64,000 bases of DNA from Eptesicus fuscus. Lineage: Eukaryota; Chordata; Mammalia; Chiroptera; Vespertilionidae. The stretch is from positions 72,957,290 to 73,021,289 of the forward strand of contig NC_072487.1 of assembly GCF_027574615.1 (NCBI RefSeq). The letters run 5' to 3'. Below are positions 43,430-56,249 of this stretch, piece by piece. Position numbers and translations under genes: made by a program. Below the pieces are notes generated by a model. The model ran no database searches. It worked only from the letters and a program-made list of their open reading frames with translations, and was not told where the DNA came from. Each line of letters starts with the position of its first letter. Position 1 is the first letter of the stretch.

Positions 43430-43463
43430 GGGAGGGGCCTCGGCGCGGGAGGGGCCTCGGCGC
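43430..43463 (+). repeat. 17-bp tandem duplication in the CpG island
   Basis: GGGAGGGGCCTCGGCGC occurs twice without change (43430-43446, 43447-43463), with a partial third. Each copy carries a GC-rich, possible SP-factor site. Confidence 0.9.
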
Positions 43464-43900
43464 GGGAGGCGGGCCCGGGGGTGGGGGTTCTGTCGGGCGG
43501 GTTTACGGGCGCAAGGCCGGGGTCGGGGGCCTTCGGTGCGCTGGTCCGGTTGGGGCTTGGTTTGAAGGGCAGCGGGCGCAGGGATGGAGATGGGGAAAGG
43601 CCCACCTTTAGGTGCGGAGGCAGTTCGGTGGGGCTGAGGGGCTGCAAGTGCGGGCGTGGGGTGGGGGTGGGGGGCAGATGGGATCCCTGGTTTGCCAGTG
43701 GGAGGTGGCTGCGGAGCGAGGCCGAAGCGGCCGGAGAGCTGGTGCCGGAGGAAACCACAGGTGCAAGGGGCGGGGCTTGGGAGACCTGCCGGCGCGGGGC
43801 GGGGCCCTGAGTGCCGCTCGTCCGGAAGCCGGGCTGCAGGTGAGGAGCGAGCCGAGGTGAGTGGTCCCTGGAGAAGCGGGTGCTGCCTTCCCCGCTGTCC

Positions 43901-45545
43901 AGCAGGGTTTGGGTGGAAGCAGGAGTTTTGGGCTTTCCGAGGATTCTGGAGGCTTCGAGGGTTGCCTCTGGGCCAGAAGGGCCTGCCAGGCCTCCCTGTG
44001 CTTTTCCTGAGTCGAACTTGGGTCTCAGCTGTCCTGGTTACTAGGCTGGCGGCCCTCCCTGTGCCACGCCATGCCGAAAGTGGGACTTACCATTTTTCAC
44101 ATCCCGGGGACTTTTCCTGTTGCTGTTGCAGGGGCCATGCCTGGATTGGGGGGGGGGGGGGGTGCTTGGCTTTCATTCGATGAGCAGCTGTTGAGAAACG
44201 TGTGTGCTTGAAGACGAGTTAGTGTGAAGCTCGAAGAGTCCTGGCTTGCTGGCTCCTGACCCCAGAAGCTGCTGGAAATCTTAACAGTGGTGGTCTCCAT
44301 AAACCCGATATGGCAGCCTGGTTAGGGGGCAGAACTGGGATGAGGGTTCAGAGGCTTTTTTCCTCTGTGTTATCGTGGAGAGTCTTTTTCTCTTTCGCAA
44401 AACGAGCATCATGTAGCTGCCTTGTGTGCCTCCCAGGGGCCTTGTGAAGGTAGGATGGAGCTGTGCTCACAGAGCGAGCACATCCTTGTAAAGTCATGAG
44501 CCTCCCTTGTCTGTGTTGATGGGCAGGTTGAATTCGGGAAGTGGGGGTCTGAAGAGGAGGAGATTTCTAGACCATTTTCTTGTTTGAGTTTGGGATCAGG
44601 CTTGTGGTAGGAAATCCCCAAAAGATGCGTGCTCAACCCTGTCAGGCTCCGAGGGAGCCATGGCAAAGTACAATGGGAGGAGGAATTGGGGGGGGGGGCA
44701 TTTCATCGTTTGCTGACCTTTAGACCCCAACTCCAGTGAGGACTCTGAACTAGAGCATGATGAAGCTTAGGCTCGAGCCTTATGGAATCCCCCTGCTGAT
44801 TCAAGTACAAACTCTAATTTTACCACACTAAAAGGGGAATTAGATTCTTACAGGAACAGAGAGAAGAAAGCAAGATGATGGGGCTAAAAAAAAAAAAAAA
44901 AAAGATGATGGGGCTCCCTCCTATTCAGAAGAGTGTCCCATGTGTGTGACCTGTCATTGTGCAGTGCCTTTACTCCCTGGCAGTTAGACCAATCCGAACT
45001 GTAATTCCTCCCACTGTGTTGCATGGCCAGAAGAGAAGGCAGGAGGAGGCTTCTCCTGTATTGGTCTGCATTTATCTTCACTCTAGAAGATAGGGGACTT
45101 TTGGGGACCAACCACTCTGGTGCTGGCTTCTCTCACTGCCACCAGTTTTGTGTTGGTGACCTAGTGGCATCGTGGGGAGGGTATCTCATGGTCGGGTCCT
45201 TACTCTGGCCTGTGCTCATGTGGCAGGTACCTATACGGTCTAGCAGCAGCATGTGTGAGTTCTATTCTCTCCCGGCAGAAACTGTGTAAATGGCTGTCAG
45301 AGACTGGTGCCCTCTGGATAACCATCACGCTCTGTGGATTAAAAGGAAAATCCAAACTTGGTGGCACACAAGAGCTTGAACCTGTATTGGATAACGAGGG
45401 GATAGGCTTTTTGATGGTTATTATTGCAGTGATAATATCCAGGGTTGAGAGACAGATTTCATTAATGGGAAATACTGCCTCTGAGGTTCTCTGCGACATA
45501 GCCCAGTCTACCTTTTAAAATTGATTTTCTTTTGCAGTATGGAGG
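43901..45545. other. Probable RALGPS1 intron, nothing recognised
   Basis: The GC fraction falls back to background. There are G runs at 44148-44162 and about 44688-44698 and an A run near 44887. No exon was identified. Confidence 0.4.
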
Positions 45546-45547
45546 GT

Positions 45548-45745
45548 ACGACCTCTGGTTTGGAAGTCAGACAGGCCAGCATTTGAAGCCTCATGCACCA
45601 GTTTCTTAGCTTTTCAGAGCTTTGGTTTCCTTATTTGTAAAATGAGGATAATTATGCCTACCTTGAGAGCTCATTATGAAGAACAAATGAGATAAGATAT
45701 GTGAAAGCACCTGATTAGTAGGCACTCAGTATATGCTAGGGTCCA
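45548..45745 (+). repeat. MIR SINE
   Basis: CTCTGGTTTGGAAGTCAGAC, CCTTATTTGTAAAATGAGGA, then GTAGGCACTCAGTATATGCT. Confidence 0.82.
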
Positions 45746-45940
45746 TTTCTGCCCCTCCCTGCTGCCCATCTTGCAACACAACAGAACAGCATGTAGCATA
45801 GAAGGAAAGTACTGACTGGTAGTGATTCTGAGGCTTTCAGTTCTTATGTAACGCTGGTCCAACCCCGTCCCCTCTCCAGGCCTCCGTTTTCTTAGTTGAG
45901 TGAGAATGTTAGGCTATGTGAACATCAAGGGTGGTCCTAG

Positions 45941-46153
45941 TGCCCGGCCTGTGTTGCTCAGTGGTTGAGCTTTGACCTATGAACCAGGTCATAGTTCAAT
46001 TTCCTGTCAGGGGACATGTCCAGGTTTTGGACTCAATCCCCAGTAGGGGGCATTCAGGAAGCAGCCGATCAATGATTCTCTGTCATCATTGATGTTTCTG
46101 TCTCTCCTCCTCCATTCCTCTCTGAAATCAATAAAAATATATTTAAAAAAAGA
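45941..46153 (+). mobile_element. Ves SINE
   Basis: Head GCCCGGCCTGTGTTGCTCAG, tail TGAAATCAATAAAAATATAT. Somewhat diverged. Confidence 0.92.
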
Positions 46154-46554
46154 GAGAAGTTCTAGCTCTGGCATTCTGATTAGTATGCCCTCATGTTTTC
46201 TTCATTCTGTACACACTCTTGCTGTTTCATCTATTAACTTGATCTATTTGGGAAATTATTCCAACATTGGAAAATGTTCCAGTTGGTAGGTAGACTTCCT
46301 CCTAAATAAATGTTTTTGACTGATATTGAAAGCACAATTTTGATCTCCCGCCTCAATGATGTTTACTAAGTAATGGTTAGCAGTCATTGTTTAGAAGAAT
46401 AACAAGAGATAGCCCTTGTTCTCCTCTAGGAAAGAAATGGCTTTGGTCCCAGTGAACAATAGACTAAAGGTAATCCACCTTTCTGGATTCAAGGCAGAGG
46501 ACAGAGAAAGGAAAGGGACTTTGTTCACTAGTAATTGAAAACTGATTTTTCATT
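46154..46554. other. Probable RALGPS1 intron, nothing recognised
   Basis: AT-rich sequence without a recognisable exon or repeat. Confidence 0.35.
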
Positions 46555-46820
46555 CACATATGATTCATAGTTCAGCTCTGTCACTTACTGTATTACTTGA
46601 GACAATTTACCTAATTTCTCTGTGTTTTAGTTTCCTTATCTGTAAAATGGATAATGATAATAGGATCTGCCTTTTGTTTTTTTTTTGTTTTGTTTTTTGT
46701 TTTTTTTTTTGTGTGTAGAGGAAATGAGACCATAAAGGCAAGTACTTGCAGCAATAAACAGGTGGTAGTAGGTGCTCAAGAAGGGTAGCTGGTATGTTAT
46801 TAATAATCTAAAGTTGACTC
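46555..46820 (+). repeat. MIR SINE with a T/G-rich interruption
   Basis: CTCTGTCACTTACTGTATTA and TTTCCTTATCTGTAAAATGG form the MIR core. A T-rich low-complexity stretch (about 46672-46712) splits it. Confidence 0.7.
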
Positions 46821-47730
46821 TTATTCTTCATCAGCAGATATTTACTTAGCAGTTGAGGGTGAGCCATGGAGAATGAATGCCCAAGTCCTAGCCCTTGAGA
46901 TTCTCACATACTATTCTGGGAGACAGGCACACAAGTCACTGATTACAAAACAGCATGGTGGGTGTGATGGTGGGAGTGGCCACTATGGGGGCCATGGAGG
47001 CCGGAAACCATGACTTCTCCCTGGGTGATTTGAGAATGGCTTCCCAACTCAAATTTTCCCTTCTTTGTGAAACCTACTCAGTTGTAGGCACAAGTGACTA
47101 TTCCCAGTTATGCTCCTCTGACTTTCATTGTCTACACCTTGATGGGAGCATTGTTGCATGCGTATTACTGCACAGGGAGTCTCCTGCTTTCATTGTTGCT
47201 GAGTCTCCAGGATAAGCTTTTGTGGACATTGTGATGGATCTCTGTTTAGACAAGTCATGCCACCAATTGTTGTCAGACTCTGACCTATAAGTCATCAGGT
47301 CTCTGGTGAAACCCAGACTCTGGACTCTGTTACTTCATTCCTTAAGTATTTGAGCGCTGATTCCAAGACAGGAATGTACTGTGCCATATAGCAGCTGTAG
47401 ACTTTGGATATGGTTGGTGCTACTTGTCCTACTAAGTCTTAGGGATGGGAGAGGAAAGAAATGTTTGCTTCAGATGCTCCACGATAAGATGAAAAAAGGA
47501 CAAATGTAAAAGTGAACTGCTTAATCCCACCGCTGAATCCCACCGCTCCTCCTCAGGAGTATGGCTGCTCACTCTTTCCTTGGGGTGGGGTTGTAGAGGA
47601 GCAGACCTGAGGGAGATGAGTAGGTGGTCTATAAATTTTGACCAGGGGTAGGAGATAGTTGGTCAGGTTGGCTTCTGTGAGGGGCATCCTGGAGCATTTC
47701 TGGAGCCACTTTCTTAGAAGGAGAGAAGGT
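46821..47730. other. Probable RALGPS1 intron
   Basis: Mostly unassigned. 46835-46975 resembles the old 'TTTACTGAGCACC' repeat type. The duplicated ATCCCACCGCT near 47524 is a short local repeat. Confidence 0.35.
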
Positions 47731-47899
47731 ATCACTTCCTTCAAGTGGCATTCATTCACCATCCTTGCTGGGCTCCTGCTTTGTTTTAAACCCTTTGCTG
47801 GATGCTGGGCCTATGCAGATGAAGGAGCTCCATTCTGTCCCTGTGGAGCTGATGGTCAATAGGTGGAGGAGTCATATGTGATGGAGGACTTCAAGTGAA

Positions 47900-48160
47900 G
47901 TGGCCAAGAAGATTCAGACTCTGGAGCCAGGCAGACCTGGGTTCAAATCCTAGCACTTCCCCCGCATGGCCTCTGGGACCTTGGGCAAGTATGCTTCCCA
48001 TTCTGAGTCTCAGTTTGCTGATATGTACAATGGGGATAGCAGTGTTACCTTTCTGGGGGCTGTTGTTAAAGAGTCAGTGAAATAATGCAAATGTTTATCA
48101 GGGTGTCTGACAGGAAGCTGATGCTCACAGAGTGTTCACTGTCATTTTAATTATCCTCAG
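47900..48160 (+). repeat. MIR SINE
   Basis: GACTCTGGAGCCAGGCAGAC, GGGTTCAAATCCTAGCACTT, CCTTGGGCAAGTATGCTTCC: one of the best preserved MIR copies here. Confidence 0.88.
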
Positions 48161-48600
48161 TGCTGTGGGAACAGCTAGAAGCACCTCTTTGGCTATTTTC
48201 TGTGGGTTCTAGTATAGGGAAGTGGTGCTATTTGGGTGGTGAAGGTGAAGGTGATGGTTAAGGTATTAAAGGAACCAGCTATGAAGTCACAAAGTGCACA
48301 AGTAGTCCCTGAAACATTCCCAGGGGTCCTGTTGATCCAGGGCCATGGGTTTGTCTACAAGTGTTTCTTCTTTTGTACAAGTTCTTCTCAAAGGTGATTT
48401 CCCAGCACCACCAGGAGCAATCACCTGTACTGATCAATTCCAGGACTTTTCCCTGTGGGGAGGCATGAGTCAGGCTTGTCTCACCTGCACTTACTGAGGA
48501 GAGCAGAGACCATGACGACCCAGAGCAGCAAATCCTCCCATGGTTTTTCTGCAGAGCTTTCAAATCCCTTGTTTTCTTTGCAGATTTATCTCCTGAGCAT
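48161..48600. other. Probable RALGPS1 intron, nothing recognised
   Basis: No exon or repeat assigned. Confidence 0.35.
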
Positions 48601-48604
48601 CAGA

Positions 48605-48842
48605 GAGGTGGATAGGGCAGCACTGAAAGCACAGACTCGAGTCAGGACGATGTGGGTTCGTGTTGTGATCCACCATTCACAAGCCCTGTGGCTTCAGGCA
48701 GGTGGCCACTCCTGTTTCCTCACCAGTGCAGGAAGTGTGATGGTACTTACTTCCTCATGGTTCTTACAAGACTTCAAGGAGGTGCTGTGGACCAGGACTT
48801 AGCACAGTGCTCACACACCATGAGCACCTGGTAAACGTGAGC
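48605..48842 (+). repeat. MIR SINE
   Basis: CAAGCCCTGTGGCTTCAGGC, then TTTCCTCACCAGTGCAGGAA and AGCACAGTGCTCACACACCA. Confidence 0.65.
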
Positions 48843-49595
48843 TAGGATAACCAATGTTAGAGGGCTTTTGGATGCCCTGTGGAGGGTGGCAGGTACAACT
48901 CAGCCTGTGTAGGGGGTGCAGATGCAAGCCTAGGGCAGCCATAGGGTTCCAGTGAGGGAGAGGACAGAGTCACTTTGAGGGTGGGCTCTCTCTCAGGCCA
49001 GTTCAGGAACTGAAGGCTGGTGTCCCCAGTTCTTTCTTTTCTTCTGTGATTCCACGAAAATAATGAGTCTTCAATAGGAACTAATGCAATATTATACTTT
49101 CCCTCTTTGGGATTTAAATATTTTTATTATAAGGTTTTATTTTAAGTTTAAGACAATTACTTGAGTAATCAGAAGAAAATTAAATGATTGGCTTCAACAG
49201 TCAAAGTTTTCTTTACGATCATCTTTTTGGAGAGGAAAGAAAGAATAATGAATGTAATTAAATTCGTGTTTATGGATACAATAATTCTCAATCTTGTATA
49301 AGCTTGATAACTAGGTCAAGGGAATCTGTACTTTTGGTACATTTCTGAGTAATTAAATATTTATGGAAAACAAGTTAATAAATTTAGGAGAATTTGTTGT
49401 GTCTCTTTGTGGCAATAAAGTCTATTATATGGAATTAGTGAATTTCACTATTTTAAAATATTTCTTATTTTGTGTCTTTTCTGTGGTTTTTTTTCCCCCT
49501 CTAGGCATCATTTTTCTAACACTTTGTCCACTAGCATTTGAAGATTGTTTCCCCATTAGGCTGTCGCAGCAAGCACCCTGCTGTAGGATGTAATA
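48843..49595. other. Probable RALGPS1 intron, nothing recognised
   Basis: AT-rich from about 49060. No exon or confident repeat. Confidence 0.35.
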
Positions 49596-49599
49596 ACAC

Positions 49600-49935
49600 T
49601 GTGTGACCAACAGCCACTTCCTTGTGACTCCCCTACTGCTTTGCAGAGCAAGCGTCTGCACTGCCTCCTGCCCTGATGATCTGAGTATGTCATTCCCTCT
49701 GCTCAAAACCCTTCATTGGTTTCTAAATTCTCATAGTAAAAAGACCAAATTGTTAGCAAGGCCTGCAGGGTGTACCAGTATGCTCGTCAGTGTAATTGTT
49801 GGTGATGTCTGTCTCCTCTGGTGTGGTATAATACATTCCCATCAGATCATGCACTGTGGCTGCTTTGATCCCCATCGGGTCCTCAATGCCTGGCATATAG
49901 TGGGTGCTCCATATATGTTTGTTGAATGAGTGTCC
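49600..49935 (+). repeat. L2 LINE 3' portion
   Basis: CCTCTGCTCAAAACCCTTCA, then CAATGCCTGGCATATAGTGG and ATATATGTTTGTTGAATGAG at the 3' end. Confidence 0.75.
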
Positions 49936-51390
49936 AGGGACTGATTTGAATCTATAAAATGAGAAGGTTGTTGGTTGGATCTGAGGTCCCTTTATTATAA
50001 AATATCCCACCACATTACAAAGTCTCTTGACACCTGATTTTTCAGCTTCATATTTATTCTGCATGGTAGGTGGGGGTAGGCTTTGAAGTGCAGAGGATAA
50101 AATGGAAGCTCAGAGAGTATAGACTGTTGAAGGTGTAGCTATGGGAGAAGTTTGGGGCTTCTCACATGTCTTTTCTCAAACCTTAGGCTGCCTCAAGGGG
50201 TGATTTCTGACATACAATGGAGGAGTCACAGGTGAGGTAAGGAAACAGATTAATTGAAAAGACGTATTTGTAATATTTTCCCTTGGTTTTAGTTATTTTA
50301 ATTTCCTGATTATGAAATTTGAGGAGTTGAGTTCAATTTGGAGTGATGGGTTTTAAGGTCGGGTTTCATTCTAGGGACCAGGAAACCCTGGTCTTTCTTG
50401 TAAATGGCTCCAGTATAGTAATCATTGATGCTGATAGCTACGATTAGAATTCATTCCTGTTGCGAAGCTTTTTAATAAAATCAGAAGTTACTTGTTGATT
50501 GACATGTAGCATTCTTTTGATATTTTCAAAAGATGCTGGTTGCTTCCATTAGCTATTTCTCTACTTTATCTCTGGGTAGACCTGCTACTGGGCTGTTTTG
50601 CAGTGAGCACTGCTGTGGCCTTTGTGCTCATCAGATATAGTGCTAGTCCATCCCGAAGGTTAGAGATCACTGAGTCCACTCTCCCCACTTTCTGGATGAG
50701 CATGGGAACTTTGCCAGGGTTTCATACTCAGGTGTCCTGATTCCCTACCCAGCAACACTCATGGACTTCAGCATATCCATTTGCATATTGCAGTTTCTCA
50801 ATAGCTACCGCAGCTCGTGGAACACTGTGTATAGATCATGTCCACAAAGAAGCATTTCTCTCCAACGAAACCTCTGCAGCAAGGTTTTCTGTTGAATCTG
50901 CAGTGTGACTGCATGGGAAGAGGATCTAAGACCTGACCTAGTGCAGATCTCCGGCTGAGAAAAGGCAAGGCCTCTGGTGGGCTGTTAGCAACACACACAC
51001 TGGTCCCAGGGGCTTCATCGTGATATTAGAGGGCTCCGTAAGGGCTGAGAGCTTCTTAGAACTTAGTGTCACCAGTATAGCCAGTATACTTGTGGAACAG
51101 AGAGAGCAGCCTGGTATTACAGAAAGATCGCTGAATATGAAGCCAGAATGCCAGGTGTGTCAATTTGCTGTGACACCTGCTTCCCAAGTAAACAGGAATA
51201 TCTCCTGTGTGTGCACATCCTTTCTTCAGTGGAAAGCCCCAGTTTTAAGATCTGAACTTGTTTTGTGAGGGTTTAGTCAGAGTAAAGAGAGCTGGGTAAT
51301 ATTAAAGTATTGTACCAACAATCAAAGGTAGCCTTATTCCTTCTTTGTTCCTCCCTGTCTTCCAGATGTACCTGCCTGCCGGCCCATCTG
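49936..51390. other. Probable RALGPS1 intron, nothing recognised
   Basis: Short frames without family resemblance. 51120-51160 (ACAGAAAGATCGCTGAATAT) may be a MIR scrap. Confidence 0.35.
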
Positions 51391-51420
51391 TCCATCCATC
51401 CATTCATCCACCCATTTATC
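51391..51420 (+). repeat. (CATC)n-like simple repeat
   Basis: TCCATCCATCCATTCATCCA: imperfect tetranucleotide run. Confidence 0.85.
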
Positions 51421-51424
51421 CAGT

Positions 51425-52560
51425 CGTTGTTCAGGGCCTGCGGAGCGCCAGCACTATGCTGACTGTGGGGCTACAGTAGAGGAGAAAGACAGGTCTGGTC
51501 CTTGCTACCTTTTAGCTTACAGTCTAGTAGCAGAGTTCAATACATATAAAAATAATAACAAGTATATGAAAAATTAATTATGATAATGGCTCCAAAAGAG
51601 GAGTACAAGGGCTTAGAGGCCATAAATGGATGGTTTTATCTGGCTAGGAGAGTCAGAGATAGCCTCTCAGAGGAAAGGTGAATTGGAGTTAGCCTGGTGA
51701 AGCACTGTATCTGTCATGTTCCCAGCTGAGCGAGGACCTGGTGAATTCAAGAAGTAACAGCAAGCCAGTGTGGCTGGGACACCGATACGTGGGAGACACT
51801 ATAGTGTTCCTGCCTCGGCGTTCACAGCATTGTTTTCCTGACCTGCACTGGGAATTCTGACAAATTCTGCAGTTGCTCAGTCTTCTTCTTCAGAGCTCCC
51901 ATCTGTCACCAAAGCATCCTTACTGAAACATTCCTGCGTGGTTTCCAATATAGCAGCTGGGCTTATTTTTATTGCTTTAAAGATCGGTTGCCACCTATGC
52001 TTCTCCAGGGGATGGAAGAATACCTTGGTCTCATTAGTGGTTTTCATTCATGAAATAAACATTTACTGAGCATGTAACTGGCTTGACTCCTTGTCGTTAG
52101 GAGCCTACAGACCTGACAGATAGGAATGAATAAATGAAGATGCTGTGTCAGGGGTGTAAGTGGTGGAAATGGAAGCTTATGGGACCAAATCAGGATCACA
52201 GGATATTAAAGGTAGATTTTCAGTTTCCCAGGTGAAGGGTGACATACTGCAGGAGAGAGCATGCACTGTCTCAGGTGTGCTGTGTGTGCTGCTAGAATGT
52301 GAGGCTTGTGGTGAAGCGGGGAGGACGAGCTAAGGGAGGTGAGGTTGGAGAAGTGGTTTGAGGTCAGCACTCAGAGGGACTTGCAGGCGATGCTCAGGAG
52401 TTCAGATGTTATCCTGAGGTGCATGGAGAATCATTCTGGAGTCGTAGAAGGAGAGAAGCACCATCAGCTATGATCCTGGTGGAGGATGGGTGATGTGGGA
52501 GGAGACTGGAGTGTGGGAGGTGAGTAAGGGGGCTATTGCAACTGAACCTGGGAGCTCTAT
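51425..52560 (+). repeat. Old mammalian interspersed repeat, fragmented
   Basis: Two segments (51425-51770 and 52045-52560) follow the same order: GCCAGCACTATGCTGACTGT, TAGCTTACAGTCTAGTAGCA, and later GTGAGGTTGGAGAAGTGGTT and GGCTATTGCAACTGAACCTG. Family name not assigned. Confidence 0.5.
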
Positions 52561-53835
52561 GACTTGGGAGCACATTGTTGGTCCCTTCTGTATTTGAGCT
52601 TGGGGAGCAGAGAAGAGACTGCTATAGAATTTCCAGAACTTTTAGGTTCAGAGTTAAGAGTACATGAGATCTATCCAGACTGCCGGTGGAGGGAAGATCC
52701 TAAACTGGCAAAAGTGGAAATCCCCATTAGGTCTAAATGCCTGACTGAGATCAGCTTACAGAATCCAGTGAAGAGGTTTTAATCTGAGAAAGCCAATGGG
52801 AAACTGATCTATGACCCAACATGTGTTTTGTATTATCCTGAACTCAAAGACCTAGGAATGTAGGATGGAGGCAGAGACCGGGCTGTCACTGACCCTGGTG
52901 CTGAAAGCCACAGATGGGGAGTACTAAGAAAGGATCGGGGATAACTTCAAGCCACTCTGGTATGAAGCCATTTGTTTCCTAGGGAAGGAAAAAGAAGAGG
53001 GGTTAATGTTTGAGGAGTTGAGAAGCCCCAATGCTTAGGCAAAGAGAAGGGAGCAGATGGATAGATGGGAGTGCATGTTCCAGTACAGAGTGTAACATGC
53101 TGTTCAGCTCCTGTGGGATAGCATATAAAGAAATGGTTCAGAATAGGGTGCAGACCTAGCTGGTTTCACATTCTGCCTTTGCCTAAGGACTCACTACCCA
53201 AATTGCCTGGGTTAGGGTGGCCAGGACCCTACATTCTTGGCATACCCAATAAGACATGTTGGAGACTACAGAGCCAGAGACAATGGAGGACAGTCTCCGA
53301 GCAGGTGGTTGGCAGAATTCAATGGGATGATGCATGTGGAGTGTGTGCCAATAGGAAGCTCTCGATTAGTGTTATCCCTTAAAATGTTGGTGAGCTGTGA
53401 AAAGACTGGCCCAGCGATGACATGGTCAGTTATCATAGTCTCTGACTGGTGTTCAATGTTTAGACAAGACTGAATGTCGTGGTGTTGACAGGACCTTGCA
53501 GAAACTGTGAGAGAGGAAAGCTAACTCTCAGTTGCTTGTGTATAGCTTTTGCCTTCTTGCACACATTTCATTCCCAGTATATCCCTGGGGCATGTATTCT
53601 GCTAGCTCTTGGTAAATTGTTTATAACTCTCTTCCTTCTTATATATAATCAAATGAAGTTATTTCTTGAGCTTAATGTTTGTGGTTTACTTAATTTGAAA
53701 TAAAGTACAGTAAGCCTTAAGAAATAGGGTATTTGCTTATACATATATTTAGCAAAATTCTTGATAAATAATTCCAGACTAATGAAACTTTAAATCTATA
53801 TGATATATAAGAGTATTAAAAATGTAGAACTAAAG
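52561..53835. other. Probable RALGPS1 intron, nothing recognised
   Basis: No exon was identified. Confidence 0.35.
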
Positions 53836-53837
53836 GA

Positions 53838-53990
53838 TGTTTGAAGATTAGCTCAACTTTCCTGTTTTATATATAAGGAAACCGAGGCAAGAGAAATGAA
53901 GATGTTGACTAAAGAATGGTCACAGTTGATGAGTGACAGATGTGGTTCTGGACCTTAGCTCCTGGCCTGTCCAGGAGACCTTGAATCCAT
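53838..53990 (-). repeat. MIR SINE fragment
   Basis: CCTGTTTTATATATAAGGAA, then ACCGAGGCAAGAGAAATGAA in reverse MIR order. Confidence 0.6.
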
Positions 53991-54029
53991 CAGGGCATAT
54001 AGAGGAAACGGAAGGGAATCCGTCTACAC

Positions 54030-55110
54030 TGTTTTTGGGTAAATATCTGTGTTCACTCAAGAATGAACAAATAGAAACACTAACATTCGCAAGGACCCAC
54101 CGAGGAGATCAGCAGCATAAAGGGAAATAAACAAGGCATGCAAGAACTAGAGGAAGAGCAGGCTTTGGGGAAAAGTTTCCAAGCCTTTACTCACGAGACT
54201 GAAATACATTTCAAACATCATCATGTTTGTTCTCTCAGAGAAGTTATAGATGCTCTGAAAGATGAGATGATGAGTCAGCAGACAGAGATGAAAAAGGAGC
54301 TAGAGACTTAAAGAACATAAGGAAATAAATCACACAATGCCAGCATCTGAAATTAGCCGGCACTGCAGAGAGGGAGTAAAGAGGAGGATCCACTGCCCAT
54401 CTCAGAAGGGTCAAGAAAGCAACAGGAAACCCCAGATGTGGATGATGGGCCAGATCGGAGATCAGAACAAATGGAATAGAAGTAATCCTCAATTTTCCTG
54501 AACTGAAGAAGACCTGAAGGGTTCATCATGAATCAGGCAAAACTAGCAAACTAGGTAACACTTAAAATAATATCCAGGTGAAGAAATTTTTAAATTTTGA
54601 GACTGAAGAGAGGATACATAAGCATCTAGGCAGAAGGAAACTTAAAGTCAAAGGGAAAAAAAAGACTATGCTGGGCTTAGACTTGTCTACAATAGGTTCC
54701 AGAAGGCTATAGAGCAGTACCCATCGAGTTTTCAGGGAAGTGGGTTGTGACCCAATAATTTTATACTCAACCAAGTTTCAGTTCACATTTGACAGTAAAG
54801 AAATTCATTTCAGTCATGCAAAGACATACCTTGTGTGTAGCTTTAGCTACAGCCATGCACCATTCCTGAGAAAAAAATCACTAAGAGGCGTGTCTGGCCA
54901 CTGAAAGATAAATCAAAGTAAAAGACCATGAATGGGCAAGTCATCATAGGAAAGGATTGGCCGTGAGAGTGGAACCATTCAAGTATAAAATTATTTCTAA
55001 GTAACTGTTGTGATTGTGCTTATAAAATAGAATACAAATGAAACAATTACTGAAAGAAGATAAAACATTAAACCATTATTAATAGAAGCAGGAATAGAAT
55101 TCCTGCTCAA
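54030..55110 (+). repeat. HAL1 or old L1 ORF1 region
   Basis: AATTTTCCTGAACTGAAGAA, AGAGGATACATAAGCATCTA and CCCAATAATTTTATACTCAA follow the order of HAL1/L1 ORF1 regions. Frames are destroyed. Confidence 0.5.
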
Positions 55111-55259
55111 ACCAGAGATCATGTGTATGAACACACTGCACTCCAAAGAGCGATCCAGATGTGAGGGATGAAAGATTTGAGTAGTATGCAGAACACCTGG
55201 GACCACTTGTATGGTTATTCCTTTGGGCACTGTCTTTTCCAACGCCCTGGAAAAGACAG

Positions 55260-55915
55260 GGCATTTGCTTGGCACCTTCATTCTGCAGGGTGGCACACTG
55301 CTGGTGGGAATGTAAAATGGTGCACATTCTTTAGAAAACAATTTGGCGGTTCCTCAAAAAATTAAACATCAAGTTACCACGTGACCTAACAATCCTACTC
55401 GTAGGTATATACCCAAGAGAACTGAAACATATGTCTATACAAAAGCTTATACATTCCTTTCGTAGCAGTATTATTCATAATAGCAAAATGGAAACAGCCC
55501 AAATATCTGTTAATTGATGAATGGATAAGCAAAAGGTGGTATATCCATATAGTGAAGTATTATTCAGCCATAAAAAAACAAAGTACTGATTCATGCTATA
55601 ACATGGATGAGCCTTGAGAACATTTTAAGTAAAAGACACCAGACACGAAGGCCACATACTTTATGATTCTGTTTATATGAATGTCTAGAAGAAGCAAATC
55701 CATAAAGACAGAAAGTAGATGAGTGGCTGCTGGGAGACGGGAGGAATGGGCGTGAGTGCCAATGGATACAGGGTTTCTTCTGGGGGTGATGAAAAGGTTC
55801 TGGAATTAGAGTGGTAATGGTTGCCAACTTGGTGAATACACTAGAAACTGCTGAATTCTGCAGAAAAGGGTACATTTTATGGTATGTAAATTAGGTCTCA
55901 ATTTTTAAAAATAGT
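55260..55915 (+). repeat. L1 LINE, ORF2 end and 3' UTR
   Basis: CACACTGCTGGTGGGAATGT, GTATATACCCAAGAGAACTG, AGTATTATTCAGCCATAAAA, then the 3' UTR GAGTGGCTGCTGGGAGACGG. Old L1 of the placental radiation. Confidence 0.85.
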
Positions 55916-56114
55916 TCTTTCCTCATTATTAAATATTAATTGTAGCAAACTAAGAAAACAAAGGTAGACAAAAAAAGCAACCACCCTCTTATTGGTAATA
56001 TTTGGGGTACATGTATCCAGACATTTTTATGTGTGAGTCTCCACAAGCATGCTCTGCTTTAGCCTCTTGTGAGGGTGTTCATGTAGGAAGGAATGTTTGG
56101 CTTCCTATGTGAGT

Positions 56115-56245
56115 GGAAACAATGGAAACAGTGCACTCTTTGGAGTCAAAAGACCTGGGTTCCTGCTCTGACCACCTCAGGTTTGTGAGCTGGAGAGAGA
56201 CACTTCATTTCCTTCCTCATCTTTAAAAGGGATTGTAATACTTAC
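56115..56245 (+). repeat. MIR SINE fragment
   Basis: CTTTGGAGTCAAAAGACCTG, GGTTCCTGCTCTGACCACCT, CCTTCCTCATCTTTAAAAGG. Confidence 0.78.
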
Positions 56246-56249
56246 TTTG

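Larger units (their letters stand above)
42840..43900 (+). promoter_or_regulatory. RALGPS1: Second CpG-island promoter, probably RALGPS1
   Basis: About 1 kb of CpG-dense DNA with two inverted CCAAT boxes (ATTGG at about 43046-43050 and 43077-43081), a (CCGGCC)n-like run at 43174-43208, GC boxes and no TATA. Several strong plus-strand donors follow. In human 9q33.3 the next plus-strand gene after ZBTB34 is RALGPS1, a Ral guanine-nucleotide exchange factor with a non-coding first exon and very long introns, so this island is probably its promoter. No RALGPS1 coding exon lies in the window, so the assignment rests on synteny. An unannotated lncRNA or alternative promoter is possible, and the 7-kb gap to ZBTB34 is shorter than the roughly 30 kb I recall in human. 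Confidence 0.6.

Noticed and set aside
43047..44183. Overlapping frames of 96-175 codons in the second CpG island
   Set aside because: All frames are open because of GC content, and the translations are low complexity. The splice donors fit a non-coding first exon better.
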